Assembly (NCBI GenBank): GCA_016630905.1
Contig: WBMQ01000008.1
Coordinates: 62,001-126,000, forward strand
DNA: 64,000 nucleotides
DNA from: Capillidium heterosporum
Lineage: Eukaryota > Entomophthoromycota > Entomophthoromycetes > Entomophthorales > Capillidiaceae
Direction of reading: 5' to 3'
The notes under the pieces were generated by a model. That model saw only the letters and a program-made list of their open reading frames with translations. It did not search any database and was not told the DNA's origin. Below are positions 11,077 through 23,586 of the stretch, piece by piece (position 1 is the stretch's first letter; every line of letters starts with the position of its first letter). Both the position numbers and the translations under genes were made by a program.

Positions 11077-12215
11077 TTGCTTTGAATGGACTGTTTTTAT
11101 ATCTTTAGCATCGATCTCATTTTTGGATGTAGCCACCCCGCCTTTTATTTCAATTTTGAGATAGGACTTGAACTAAATTTGATAAATTGTAAAGATATAC
11201 TATTTTTACAAATAGCAGCAACCTTTGCATTTTAGCTCCAACATCTATCTAAAAAAGCTACATTTTCATTATAATTTTTGAAAGATTTACTTGCTTAAAA
11301 GCACGAATTACCAAAGCATTTAGTAGGTTTACAATTGAATGGATCTATAATATACGAATCCAACTGAAATAATAATTGGTTTATTTGGATACCAACTAAC
11401 TAGGTTGAACTAACTCAAGCTCATATGTTTATCTGTTTAAAAGGATATGAGTATTTAGCAAGGGTGTTCTACTTTCCTCATTTCAAAAAAAATTGATAGT
11501 GGTTTATTGATATTTTAAAACGAACGTAGATCTTGTTTTTAGTTGCACAGGCTGTGTTTGGACATGGGAAGTAGAGTGAAGCCAGTCTATCTATCTTTTA
11601 TTTTGACAATGAATGTTTGGAACTACCAACAGCTGCTGGAGCTGCTAAATATGCGGAATATCCAGCTTATCGGAATCCACCTACATTTTTTACTTTATGC
11701 GAACATCTCTATTGAGTCGTAATATGATGATATACCATCCAGAAAACCTTGGCTCTTAATCCTTATGCTACCTCTAAATTAAGGTAGTTGTGATTTAAAA
11801 TTGGTGACTAGTATGCACATACAAACCTATAAAGACAAGCTAACAACTTTTTGCCTCATATTACATGCTAGCAATATTTGCTCCATTCACCAAGGTGCCA
11901 TCACTCAGTTCACAAAAGCAGCTTGAATTTTGTATCTAATTTATTACTTTTCCATCAACCATATCGTCTAATCTTTAAAAAATTACATCAATGTTTTCTC
12001 GGCTCTTCAAAGTACTCCATCAAATTTCTTTGATGTACGGTTCAAATAGGTTGCCGCATTTTTGAAATATACTACGACTATCAATGCCTTTCCAAAGCAG
12101 TGGTTGAAAATAAATTATTTATGAACATGCCAACATCCCCATCCCAATCCTACAAACCTTTTTGCTTTAGTACCACCATCCTTCAACTTACTTTCCTTTC
12201 CCAAAGCCAAAAAGC

Positions 12216-12995
12216 ATGCTAATTCTCCCATTACTTCAACTTCTGCTAACATTGCCTTTTGTAAAAGGCCAAGCCGATCCCACCATAGACTACCAAGGCT
12301 ACGCCCCCTTCAACCAGAACGGTATTGTAGGCTCGGTACTTATAACTAAATTGAAGGATGATACCGTCCATTTCAGTTGGATAATAGTCGACTTACCAAC
12401 CTTTACCCAAGAGGTCCAGCTCAACTATCACATCCACCAAAACAGTGTTAAAAATAAGAGCTGCGACTCGACAGGCGGGCATTTTGATCCTAAAGTTATC
12501 AACAAGGACGACAAGGACCCCAGCTACAAATGCCAATCTAGTGATGTTGAAAAGACGTGTCAATACGGTGATTTATCAGGTAAAATTTGTTATTTAATAG
12601 TAAAACGCTAATATGCCTTTGATGGAATAGGTAAGCATGGCAAACTGCAGGACTTGGCTAAGTTGCCCTTCAAATTCAGCTACATCGATACCCAGCTCAA
12701 GATCGACGGTAAAGATTCAATAATTGGCAAATCAATCGTATTCCACGACCCTTTAGATTCCAAAAAGCGGATGGCATGTGCTACTATAGCAAAAGTTATA
12801 CGCAAGGATAGCAACACTACCTCCACCACTAACACCTCCAAAAGCAAGACGGTAGATACGATGAGTTTGTCAATGGCTAGCTACACAGCGATTACCGCTA
12901 CTGTCGATGGGTTGAGTTCGAATGCAAGTAAACTAAATTTGACGCAAAGCCTGAGCTGGGTTATCGGCATCCTATTAGCTTTACTTTGGCACTGA
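12216..12995 (+). CDS. Cell-surface Cu-only superoxide dismutase (SOD4/5/6-like), GPI-anchored
   Basis: Exons 12216-12579 and 12631-12995 (51-bp intron, split Gly codon) encode 242 residues. A signal peptide (1-19) precedes a SOD-like beta barrel with copper ligands in YHIHQ (H72, H74), GGHFDP (H89) and SIVFHDP (H160). It also has GDLSGKHGKL, the active-site Arg region KKRMAC (R168) and a probable disulfide C83-C171. The zinc-loop histidines that follow the third ligand in Cu/Zn SOD are absent, as in the Cu-only SODs of Candida (SOD4-6), which convert extracellular superoxide to peroxide. After a Ser/Thr/Asn-rich stalk the protein ends in a hydrophobic tail (S-L-S-W-V-I-G-I-L-L-A-L-L-W-H), the expected GPI-addition signal. 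It is likely a defence against superoxide at the wall. Confidence 0.85.
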
Positions 12996-13160
12996 AGTTT
13001 CCTGAGTCTGGAACTCTTAAACCTAATAACAAAAAATCTATATATCCACATAACCAATGATGCATCTCCATTAAATAATAAATACAAAATCCTACAAATT
13101 ATAAACATTTAATTTTTATAAAAGAAAGGTACTATCCTTATCTACATTTTAAATTCAAAC

Positions 13161-15509
13161 TTAAATTCCACTATCCTCCTCCCGAACTCCAGTGTTAGTT
13201 CCCGGCTCCAAGTTGACTTTGAATATGTCGTCAAACCAGCTAGCTATAAATTTGGTGCTACCGACAGCCTCTGGTAAGAAGGGGATCATGTTCAAAAAGG
13301 CATGAGACAAGCCTTCTAGCAACTTGACTTCGACTCCGAATTGACCATTGACTTGATGATTGATATTACTATTAGAATTGCCATTGCAATTAGCATTAGG
13401 TTGCATCTGATCAGAAGATAGTGGGTACAATCTTGCATACGATACAACACTAGGTAGTAGCGAGCTACGGTCCTTAATATCGATTGAGTTAGGGGGACCG
13501 CTGCCTTGCAAAGTTGGTTCCGAATCGCTTATAGATTCAGTAGTCGAACTATCATCATCGCCAACCGTAAAGGTACTAGGCTTACTGGTTTTGGATGAGG
13601 AACTCACATTATTAGTAGAACCATTCACTTGTAAAGGTGTCAAAGCAAAGAGGGGAGCTTGTGGACTTTTAGCTTGACTAGTGGTTGCGTTGAAGGCATG
13701 AGAGGAATGGTTTTGGCGCTTATAGGCTCGCAATTTAGCCTGCCGTATCCTACCTGCAAACAGTATAGTATCGTCAACCATGGGGTCCTTTTCACCGCAT
13801 ATGAGATATGTCTTAGGGAACTGGGCCAACAAGTGTTCGGGACCTACTATGGGACTGAGGTAGTAGTCATGTTGGAAGTCAGGGTTGGTATGGGGTCCTA
13901 AATAGAGGATGGCCATAGCGCGCATGAGATCCGGAGTTAAAACGCGGTCGTTAGAGAAGGACATACGAGAGGTCATAGTAAGCTGGGATTGCTTGTTACG
14001 AACCGAGATGCTACCTTTGATCAGATCGGTGGTATCGGGTTCTAAGACGTTGGCATCTTTGTCTTGAGTCTCTTCCAAAGCGTGAAGCTGATCGTTGGGT
14101 TTAGGCTGGGTCGAGTAGAATCGAGCTAAATCCTTCAAGTTGGTAGAAGATGGTGTACGCACCTGCTCCTCCAAGCTAAGGTACCTGGACCCACCCCAAG
14201 TACGCTCGGTGTCACTTACTGTCGACAACGGGCTCTTGTGCTTGTAGTGGGACTTGGCTTCCCACAGTGAGGTCAACGACTTGACGGACTGGTTGCGGAA
14301 CAAGCTTACCTGGTTAGGTGTCATCCACGACGAGATGTTGAAGTCCAAGCAGGGGTAAATCAAGACGAAGCCTTGAGGTCGTGGTAACGGTTGGTGCCAC
14401 TCCAAGATCTTGTACATGACGGCGGTGGCGATGTTACCTCCAGCTGAGTCTCCAACTAAGGCAATAGGCATCTCGGTGTGGTGTTTACGCTTTTCCTCAC
14501 AGTAGATTGTCGACTCGCGTAGCATGTTTAATCCCAGACACTGACCTTTGGATTCAACTATAGTACGGTAGGCGTCGAAACATTCTTCGATGGCGTAGGG
14601 GTAAGGGAACTCGGGTGCCTTTTTGTAATCGATGGCAACAATTGGTACACCAGTTGCTTTGGCCCAGTGGGCAATATGGGATTCATGGGTTGGTGGTGAC
14701 ATCGTTACAAAACCACCGCCTGGTACGTAAAAGATCAGCGACTTGCATTTGGGTAAGTCTTTGGCCCACCCCGTGTAATAGAGGTAGGCAGTAATTGGCT
14801 CCTCGTCATAGCCGTTGAAAGGTCTAGGGATGAGGATCTTACGCTTTACACCGAACCACGGTCGCGTTAGACTGGTGATAGGTCTTATGAAGAAGTTGAG
14901 TTGCTTCTCCCAACTTACCCGCATCGCCTCTACCGTAATGGTTGCCCTAAAGTTACGTACCTTTTGATCGGCTTCGTTGGGGAAAAAGAGATAGACGATG
15001 GAAAATAATACTGAAAAGAAGTCGCGTACGATCTTGGGCTTAATAGGCATAGGCTGTCCAGAACCCGGCATCTAGAGCCGTCATTATCCAACTTGCTCGG
15101 TAGAAATTGCGCGAGTACTTGGATTGAGGTTAGTAGACGGTACATTATAACAAAGTTACTAAGTTGGATAAAGGGTCCGGTCCACCTAATCCAATAAGGG
15201 TCATCAGGTGTCGTGCCGTATGCTGAGTCAACAAGGTGAAAAGTATGATTTGCAGTGGGGAGTATTTGCCTACAAAAGGTATTCATATTTAGTGGTTTAC
15301 TCGGGCAAAGATGAACGTTACCTAATTTACGGTTCCACTTGGCAACGAAAGGTGAGGTGAAGTTGTAACGGTGGCAGTACTTGGCAATCCTATACCTTTA
15401 CAAATAATTAGTAAAAACTAAATGTGCTATGTTACCCAGTTAAAAGTAAAAGAGCTAGTTCCACTCTACGCCACCCTGGTGAAGGTCTTCCGACGATATG
15501 ATCCAACAT
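13161..15509 (-). CDS. Hormone-sensitive-lipase-type alpha/beta hydrolase, large fungal form; one apparent +1 frameshift
   Basis: Exons 15436-15509, 15322-15389, 15160-15269 and 13161-15117 (introns 46, 52 and 42 bp; the third has a TACTAAC branch site) give about 735 residues. The N-terminus MLDHIVGRPSPGWRR and the block ALDAGFWTA-MPIKPK are typical of fungal HSL-like lipase/esterases. The catalytic fold has the oxyanion motif PGGGF (HGGG variant), the nucleophile in GDSAGGN (about Ser308), Asp in CGEKDPMVDD and His in GLSHAF close to the C-terminus. A roughly 150-residue Ser/Thr-rich insert separates parts of the fold. Between the T-A and M-P-I codons a surplus base at 15051 breaks the frame, so the main open frame starts artificially at 15071. 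The membrane-associated N-terminal region suggests action on neutral or sterol esters at lipid surfaces; the substrate is inferred from the family only. Confidence 0.85.
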
Positions 15510-16787
15510 TTAGTATTTGTATGTAGTATTACTTTTAAATAAAGGTAGGTTGTTATAGAACTGCTGTGTAGATGGTGTACAACCAGTCTATATTTGTATT
15601 GTTGAGAATTGGTGGCTGAAAAATGAAAACTAGACAATAGTTAGGCTCAGCTAAAGCTTTATCGTAGTTGGATGTGACGAATTTGGGTTGGAAAAGTAAG
15701 GGATATGAAACTTTAATGAAAGTTGAAAGTTATAGAATCAAGTTGAAGCCAAGTGCAAATGAAGGTTGAATAAGAGAGAGGTAGGAAATTAAGATTTAAA
15801 CGAGATATCCTTATCCTTGATTTAAATTGTTAGGTTATCATGTGTCAATTTTTACTGATGATTGGAGTAAGGCTTTACTTCAAGTAGGTTGGAATGGCTA
15901 ACGTTGAAAATTAAACGTCCAACCTTTTGCTTCAATTCGATTAGTTCGTTTATGTCGATTGGTTGGTGTACAAGTTATGCTGTTGACACAAAAGTCCAAA
16001 TTGAAATTTGAAGGGGATGTTGGTGAAGTGAAACCAACAGTTCTCTGAAATGGATGAAATTCTTTACTAGTGTCAAACTGCACTCTTGGATGTGAAAGCA
16101 TACGCCTATAGCAAAGCATCGGTATAGGCTTATGCTTGTATTTAGTTTCTTAGGTTTAGAACCTTCAAATCCAGTCGAATATTTTATCAAGAAGCTTTGA
16201 TCTACCTTTGAACTATTATCCTACATGTAGCAAGTTGTCAATTTTGCAAATAACAAATGTCTCGCTGAGCAAGACAACTCAATCTTTGCAAGGAATTATA
16301 CTTTTAGAAATAACTGATTCAACTGCGTAAGCCAAAGTTTCTTGAAACTGAGTGCCAAAGTATAAAATCTGTACCTTGACCAAGCTTAAATACCTCATCC
16401 GTTCAATATATCAGATTTGATTGTTTTAAATAGGCCTACAAAATTAAGTACTCTCAATATAAAGGACCTTACATCCTATATTTATCTACCATCAAACCTG
16501 TTCTATCAAAGCTCCACTGTAGTTTTCAATAAAGATTATTCCGGCTATTTAGCCAATTTCTATTTTGCACAAAAAGCTATTTTCAAGGAAAATTCAAAGC
16601 AAATCGCAATTGGCTTGCCTTCCATACAATATAAATAATTGTAAGCATTTCATATTCAACTACGACAGCCTACCACTATTATCCATAACTATCAACTATT
16701 TAAACTATTATTCAGTTTACTATTTTCACCCACATCTCTAACCACAATTTATTAGCAATCTTAAATAGTAATCAACAACTACCCAAC
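15510..16787. other. Divergent promoter region, no gene seen
   Basis: The space between the divergently transcribed HSL-type lipase and the Nudix gene. Short frames at 15898-16190 (minus) and 16417-16638 (plus) have no motif or splice context and are considered chance. Confidence 0.5.
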
Positions 16788-17967
16788 ATGTCCCTCCTAA
16801 AAATAATACAAAGTTGCGACAACTTCTACAGCGACCAAACCTATAGCCTCCTCCTAGAAGACAATAAAAGCAAAGTTGGCCTTTTAACCTTGCAAGTCGT
16901 TCAATTGTTCAAAACCAGTATCCAACTTGAAGGCAACTCCGACTTTGTTCTCTTGGAAGAGCTGAAAGCGATAAAGTTCAACGACCATATCAACACTATT
17001 GAAAAGCGAACCGAAGCTATAGCAAAACTAGTAACCAAATGGCAAAAGGACGATAGCTTAGTATGTCTAAGAGGTAACCTTCTAGCTCATTTACATATAA
17101 ACATCAATTAAAAAGGCTGGCGCAACGAGATCTACCCCGTTTATTATACAAATAGAAACTTTAACGACAGCGTAGCCTTTACCTTAGAACGGGCAGCCTC
17201 CTGGGCCTTTGGCGTCGCTACATTTGGAGTACACATCAATGGCTATACAGAAACACAAACTGGTATAAAGATGTGGATAGCTAAGCGATCACCTACTAAA
17301 CAGACCTGGCCCAACAAGTTGGATAATACGGTACCTTTTGCAATTTCCTTAATTTCAATATCTATTTTAACCTATATTCTAACTCCTATTTCCAAGTGCG
17401 CCGGTGGTATAAGTTACAGCATGTCCATCTACGAAACTATGCTGAAGGAGTGCGATGAAGAGGGTAGTGTACCTAAAAATCTAGCTTCCCAGGTACTGCC
17501 TATATACCCCTATTTAATCAATCTTAATTTTGTTGAAATTTTACAAATGCAGGCCAAGTCAGGCCGGTCTAGTGACCTACATCAACTTTAGTGTTAACGG
17601 TATCTCTCCAGAAACACAGTACATCTACGATTTGAAACTACCTCAAGATTTTGTACCTAAACCCAACGACGGTGAGGTTTCCAACTTCTATCTGATGGGT
17701 ATCGATGAGGTAAATATTTTTTGATAGTTCCTCATTTTACTATCCTTTCATTGAATGCTAAATGTGCTTTTAGGTATTGGAAGCGCTACATAAAGATGAG
17801 TTTAAACCTAACTGTGGTCTAAGTAAGTTTCAGATAGAGATATATTATTCAACCTTGTATTTTTAGTTGTGGTGGACTTCTTGATCCGCCACGGTTTCAT
17901 CAATCAGGATAACGAGCCCAACTTGCATGAGATTATGGCTAGGAGCCATCAGCTACTTCCTTTCTAA
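16788..17967 (+). CDS. Nudix hydrolase with DUF4743 N-terminal domain (YJR142W / plant NUDT20-24 type)
   Basis: Six exons: 16788-17073, 17116-17330, 17397-17492, 17563-17709, 17774-17822, 17867-17967; 297 residues. The N-terminal DUF4743 domain runs to W-R-N-E-I-Y-P-V. The Nudix region contains MWIAKRSPTKQTWPNKLDN, CAGGISYSMSIYETMLKECD-E-E (the Nudix box, with KECDEE at the REUXEE position), LPQDFVPKPNDGEVSNFYL and a C-terminal FLIRHGFINQDNEPN, all diagnostic of this subfamily. Yeast and plant relatives hydrolyse damaged (oxidised) thiamin diphosphate, so a metabolite-repair role is likely. The acceptor for exon 4 is the second AG (CAAGTCAG); the nearer one would stop the frame. Confidence 0.88.
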
Positions 17968-18309
17968 TTCTTTAATAAAAGGCTACTGATCGTTTTTCAT
18001 ATACATATGCATATATTTATTTTAGGTGGCTATAGAGCCTATTCAACTTATTTTTGCGTTGTTATTTTCACTACCATTAGTAGTATATTAAAATATTTGA
18101 AAATTTCAAGATAGGATATTTTCAGCTATAAACTAAAAATGGGAATAGTATAAATAAGCTTATTATAGTATGTATAAAGTATATAAATAAATTTAAAATG
18201 CCATCAACCTTTAATAGAAAAACCATCCAAACAATTTTAAAAGTACAAACTCAAGCTTTGAATAAGGAATATCGACGATATCAAATCCATCGACATTTAA
18301 CTTCAAAAC
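17968..18309. other. Short convergent 3' spacer
   Basis: The 342 bp between the stops of the Nudix gene and TOK-A. It is AT-rich with AATAAA-like signals and nothing else visible. Confidence 0.5.
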
Positions 18310-20127
18310 CTATCTAGTCAACTCCAAAAGTTCATTGTCCGACATAGGAGAATGAGGCCTATCACTATCCTCATTGTCAGTTTGAACCGTATTGTTGGCC
18401 AGCTCTTTAAATATCATAGCATTCTTATGGTTGTCGTTAACTTTAGCTTCCACGGCTGTAATCAAGTGTTGGAATAGTTGGTTGTACTTGTCCATGCGCT
18501 GCCTATGGTAGGTCTGATTGGGATTGAGCTCTTGATCTCGCAATTCATCATCTACGTGATTGACGTACTTGCTTACTTGATAGTAGTACAGTTTGGAGAC
18601 GGATATTATTTGGCGAAGTAGTTCGGGGTCTTCGGTATCGACATCCTCGTCGGGGTCCAAACTAGTTAAAATGTTGTTGATGGCCATCTCGTCGTGCTGA
18701 TCCAAAGCGATGCGGTTGTTTTCTTCACTGATGTTTATTTTAGCCTTGTGCTTAGTATCGATCTTGTTGGCTCGTTTCTCTAAGACGCGGTTCCACTTCT
18801 CGCTAGCAACGGAGATCAGGTAAGCGGCTGCCACTAATCCGAGCAAGGCGTAAGCTATAAACACTACTATTCCAGTGAAAGTCTTCATGGTGATATCTCC
18901 GTATCCAATTGTCGTAAAGGTAACGAAGCAGAAGTAGAGGGCATCGAAGTAGGACCAACCTTCAACAAACATAAAGATAACTGCCCCCAAAAACCTATCG
19001 TTCATATTAGTTTAAAGATATAGCCCATTATTCTTACCAAAATATGATCAAAGCTGATACTGAGAATTGAAGCTGACGCGTCAGATGCAGGTCTTTCTCA
19101 GCTTCCAGCTGGTTGCGTCGCTCGTTGAATTTCTTGCGCTCACTCTTGCTGGACTTTCCCGACTTTTGCACGAAGAGATCAATCTCATCTAGGCGGTACT
19201 GCTCGAGCTTCATTATATAGTAGCTTTCGAACCCTTCCAAGATGACGATTCTAATGCAGTTGATCAAAATACCCATGGCAACTATGCCAATTATGGCGTA
19301 AAAGAAGAGGAAGATGCGAGTGCCTACTTTAGTCGGTACATAATCCCCAAAACCTATGGTCGTCATGGTGACTAAAAACTGTTAAGCATTTGCCGAAATG
19401 GTTTAAATTTTACCTAACGTAAAGTATATGCCCCTAGTAAAGGACCAGTTTTCGTAGTATGAAAATATGAAAGCCCCTATCGCCGACCACAAAGTAGTTA
19501 TGATAACAAAGAAGATCAAGTTGCGCTGTTTATTGGAGATACCACTTCCCTTCATGCGCAGCTTGTCGTTCTTGAAGTAGTCGATGGCTAGGAACAGCAC
19601 TGACCCAACTGAAAATATGCTGGAAGTCAGACCAGCTACAAAGTCCCCAGTGTACTTTTCCTCCTGCTGGTTCGGGTTCTTTACTGCGTAGTCTACCATA
19701 GGACCTACGAAGAAGGATGCTATTATAATTTAGTATCGTCAAACATATGGAAAATACCATGAGCTAAGTAGCAGAACATAGCTAGGAAGGTATATAGTAC
19801 GATGCGCTTTTCCAGAAAGCGACTTAGCAGAAATATGTTGGCCATCAAAAGAAAGAACAGTCCAACTGATATCAAGGCGGTGACCACTAATAGGCGAGTC
19901 GATTAGTCTAGTTTAAATTGAAGTCATGGCTTACTAGGCGGTTTAATAAACTTGGTCTCATCTATGTAGTTTTTTGATTTCCAAGGTCCAGTCAAAGGTG
20001 GGATAGAAAGTAATATAGATATTGGTGAAAGGGCACCTACCATCATAGGCAAATACCTAATCGTGTCGTACTGAGCTTTTGAGTTGTCTTGAGTCTTGAA
20101 CCCATTATCCACCGTACTACTTTCCAT
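18310..20127 (-). CDS. TOK-type outward-rectifying K+ channel, paralogue A (8 TM, two pore loops)
   Basis: Exons 19935-20127, 19758-19886, 19414-19719, 19038-19371 and 18310-18994 (introns 38-48 bp) encode 548 residues. Six N-terminal membrane segments are followed by pore loop 1 (TMTTIGFGD), two helices around a basic linker, pore loop 2 (TFTTIGYGD) and TM8 (LLGLVAAAYLISV), then an acidic cytoplasmic tail. Two pore domains with six plus two helices are the hallmark of fungal TOK channels, which release K+ on depolarisation and help set plasma-membrane potential. Two introns (after the H-codon in Y-L-A-H, and splitting the W codon of I-F-W) are shared in position and phase with TOK-B, C and D. 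The other two are unique, and the sequence is the most diverged of the four. The tail contains a Ser/Pro/acidic cluster (DNEDSDRPHSPMSDNE). Confidence 0.88.
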
Positions 20128-22071
20128 GCTGTATAAAAATCTAATTGTCGTAAAGTTGAAGTTAGTTAGCTAAGAAAAGCAGCTAAGGAAGGAGGTGTAG
20201 ACTTTGTATTTTATATTTGTGTAGTTTCATTGAACTTTAGCTTTTTTAGCAAATTTATAAAGGGATCCGTTCAATTTTTTGCTTGTTCAAATTCTTAGAA
20301 TAGATTGTATAGCAATGCGTCATTACAAGTTATACAGAGCTATAATTAGCCAAAGTCCGTAACTTAGGTTTTAATGAATTTGATGCTAGATTATACTCCC
20401 ATCCAAAACCTTATTGTGTGGGGCTACAAACCTCCCTGATCATATTCATAGAAACTTGAAAGCTACTCCTCAATTCAAAATGGTAGCCTCATCTGTACAA
20501 CTGAACTTATACAAATACGCCAAAAATTTCCGAATGGAGGAGTGTAAAGAAGCTGTCCATTAGCTTATCTAATAGCTATGCAGATAGTTTTCATACTTGT
20601 AATGTGAATCGGATATAGGAGGAACACTATATTAAATTTGCAATAGTTGCAATTGAAGCTATCGGTATTTGTATTTAAAATCCTATTTATTCTTGAAGTA
20701 GTTTCAAGGAGGGAAGGGCGTAAAGGTAGAGGGACAGCCTTTACCTGCTGCAACCTTTATAGATATACATTCACGGAGTCATCTGTAGTTGTGCAAGCTT
20801 TCTAGGAATAGCTGCAATAAAGATAGGTTTATATACAATAATATCATTCTACATCCGGAGCTAAATATGTATAACTTATTACGCTACCCATTTCAAAACT
20901 TTATGGGCCAAGATAACGAATTACAGGTTTAGAATGCACCATAGGATCTTTGTATTTGATACATATACACTTTTATTATATATTTTGGTGTTAGCTATTG
21001 ATCTATATCAACACTCATCTTCAAAGGTAGCATACTTTAGCTTGCCTCTATATAAACTTATAAAATCAACAACGTATAAAGTTGTTGAGTTGATAGCCAA
21101 CTGAAGATGAAAGTGAAAGGTATGGCAGCACGTTTTAAGTAACTTAGATATATGACATATAGTAAAATATGGCTGTAGGAAGATATATTGGCAATAAGTA
21201 TGCCACTTCCGTTTAGTGGTTCTTTATAAGTATATATAATGTATTTATAAAACCAGTATAAAAGAAATTACAATTGAGGTAATAGATTAGAAAGCTTTGA
21301 TTTAGCAGTTATTGAAGGCATCGCTTTTAATTTCTTAGAGGTGAGAATAAAAAAGTATAGGATTATATATATTTATTTAGGATCCGGAATATATGATGGG
21401 AGAGAAATTAGTTTGTCTAAAAGTGAAGTCTTAGGTATTTTGATGCTTTACCATCTTACTTTGAAGAATTTGACAAGTTTAATTCTATTTAGGTACATAG
21501 GAAAAGGACATTTTGCTTGAAAAATTAGCTTATTTCAAACTGTCTAGTTTATAATAGCAAGCATATAGACACATTAGTATATTCTAGGATCTAGGCTTGA
21601 CTTGAAAACCTATTTTTCAAAGCCCTAACTTCACAAGCATAGATGTAAGTCTATGCTCTTAAGGATTATTATCATTGATGATACCCTTAAGTTTTAGTAG
21701 AGCTAGGATGGTTTATTGGTTGAAACTTGCAAAAAGATATTCCTTTATCTTAAAAAGAAATATTTCAAGAACGCTTTCCTTAATATAGTATTGATTTGTT
21801 TTATACAGGTGATCCTAAGCCCTGTGTATACTGTATAATATTTAAATATATAGCATACTATCAATAGTTCAAATAAAATTCCTTTAGCTTCAAAGGTTAA
21901 GGATTCTTATTCTACTTAGCAAAGCTTACACTTTTATAACTTTGCAGAAAAATTTAAAAAGTAGCCAATCATCAAAGCCTCGCAGCTACTAAATTTCAAA
22001 TGTGAAAGGTAGAAAGCTTTCACTGCAATCTGAGCTTGAAGCTATCTTGATTTGTATCAGCAATATTCAAC
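20128..22071. other. Intergenic region between divergent TOK-A and RRP1
   Basis: Upstream sequence of both genes. A 21-bp string at 20152-20172 recurs upstream of TOK-B (listed separately). Otherwise AT-rich; I see no gene, RNA or repeat. Confidence 0.5.
20152..20172. promoter_or_regulatory. 21-bp sequence shared with the TOK-B upstream region (copy 1)
   Basis: These 21 bases are identical to 28342-28362. The string contains AAAGTTGAAGTTAG and TTAGCTA. Here it lies 25-45 bp before the TOK-A start, reading opposite to the gene. Shorter AACTTCAACTTT-like strings occur before other genes in the window, so it may be a general promoter element of this genome rather than one for channels. Confidence 0.3.
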
Positions 22072-23586
22072 ATGAACCAATTCAACATGCCCATCACCAC
22101 CACCCCAAATGCTACTAGAGTTGAGCAATTCAAAGAGGAACTATGTTCGGAAAGTAATATTTTTACATTTAGCCAACCTAATTTGTTTAAGATGCTGCTA
22201 CTCGAGAAGCAGCCATCAACTCATTTGTAAATTTATTTTCAACTCTTATTGATGTAGAGTTTGCTCTTATCAAAATTATCTTCCAAGGGTTCTTCACCTG
22301 CTACTGGCTATCCCCCAACCCCACCACCCAACAGGAGCTTGCCACCAAGTTGGCGCAGATGCTCCATGCCTTCGATTTTGCGCATGCCAGACTTTTTTTA
22401 AGAGGGTTCTACTCTGTCCTCATCGACAACTGGCACAACATCGACAAGCGCGACTGTAACGAGTTCTTTTTATTGGTTGATGAAGTTGTCAAGGCAACTT
22501 TCCAGTTGATGAAGAAGACCGCCTCCGATACCGAAAAGGTAAATGCTATCAACAGCGTCCACATCGACCTTCTATTAGCCAACAACATCCCCAAGGATCT
22601 GTGCAACCATTTCATCAGCTGTTTTTATCCCAAACTCAAGGAAATCTATTCTTTACATGACAACTTAGAGCTCATACCCAAGGTCTTGGAACCGATGCTC
22701 GAATCCTTCTGTTGTGACGTCTGCTCCAGCCTGCTCCAGGAGATCAAATATGAGGTAGTTATTCCACTGGCCAACGACCTTTGCATGCAGAACCTTCCTA
22801 TGGATATGATAAAAGAGTTTATTAAAGCTTCAAACTACGGTGCCCGTCGTTGGATTTGGCGTACTATGGAACACAAGGTACGCCTCGGTATAGCTGATCA
22901 ACTTGCTGAAAAATGCAACTCACGCAAGCCAACAGTGCCAGAAATCGTTTCGCGTTTGGAAGGTACTCCCGAACCGTGCGACCCCAAGTACACTTTGAAC
23001 GCCAGTCAGACCTTAATCAACTGGGACTGCGAGCCAAAGAGTTACAAGCTCATCTCCAATGCGATCTGGGGTTCGATCCACTGGCTTTACCAACATAGCA
23101 GCCCTCAATACGATTTAGACACTACCGATACATCGACTGAAGCCAAGCTTAAAGGTTCAGACCGAGAGGGTAAAGACCAGGATACCAATACCACTGTACA
23201 AGAGACTGAGGTGGTCACATCCCTCAAAGATTCCCAGTCCTACATTGAATGGTACTTCCTCAACTTCGTTCCCTGCTGGTAAAATGCAACTTAACAACGG
23301 CAAGCGTCGAATTCAATTCAACCTCGAGGCTAACTCGACTAAAGGTAACTTTCTATACTTTGTTTTTAGCGCTGATCCCTTACTAGTCTACGAGAAGAAC
23401 GAGCAAATGGACTTGGTTACCCAGTTAGAATCTAGATCTTATCCTAAAAAAGGACTATTGAAACCTACGTTCCTGCCTATCCGCATCGCCAAGGGATGCC
23501 TCCGAAATTTCATCCTCAAGCGTCGTAATGAGGAACCTGTCACCTACCACACGGACGCCCCCAAGCATAAGAGATGCAAGTGCTAG
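22072..23586 (+). CDS. RRP1: RRP1/NOP52 rRNA-processing protein; frame change near its C-terminus
   Basis: Exons 22072-22153 and 22192-23586 (38-bp intron) give about 491 residues. The helical Nop52 domain fills most of the protein: QGFFTCYWLSPNPTTQQELA corresponds to the family's W-K-G-L-F-Y-C-M-W-x-S-D-K-P block, followed by LFLRGFYSVLIDNWHNIDK. The C-terminal part has GKRRIQFNLEANSTK and PKKGLLKP, matching the basic end of NOP52. These proteins are nucleolar and act in 60S subunit maturation and ITS processing. The Nop52 frame reaches a stop at 23282, while the C-terminal blocks continue in the +1 frame from about 23200. The change lies between 23165 and 23245 and is either a surplus base or a 34-bp intron (GTACAA..CAAAG) with no clear branch site. 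Confidence 0.8.

Larger units (their letters stand above)
8352..12215. other. Long AT-rich intergenic region with gene remnants
   Basis: Nearly 3.9 kb without a convincing intact gene. It holds a short signal-peptide-like frame (9172-9324) and a decayed minus-strand gene (10350-11076), listed separately. The rest is AT-rich with many short stops, and I see no repeat or RNA gene. Confidence 0.5.

Noticed and set aside
13659-13901. Plus-strand 80-codon frame
   Set aside because: It lies antisense inside the catalytic part of the HSL-type lipase; shadow frame.
15071-15286. Minus-strand frame at 14930-15286 as a separate protein or N-terminal exon of the HSL-type lipase
   Set aside because: The conserved N-terminal blocks are in another frame across three short introns, including one with a TACTAAC branch site inside this frame.
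17331-17396. Reading through the Nudix intron 2
   Set aside because: The frame stays open for a while, but the product would insert a hydrophobic stretch into the conserved N-K-L-D-N / A-G-G-I-S junction.
22242-22272. Possible second RRP1 intron (GTAAAT..GTAG, 31 bp)
   Set aside because: Removing it shifts the frame away from the conserved F-Q-G-F-F-T-C-Y-W block; reading through keeps it.
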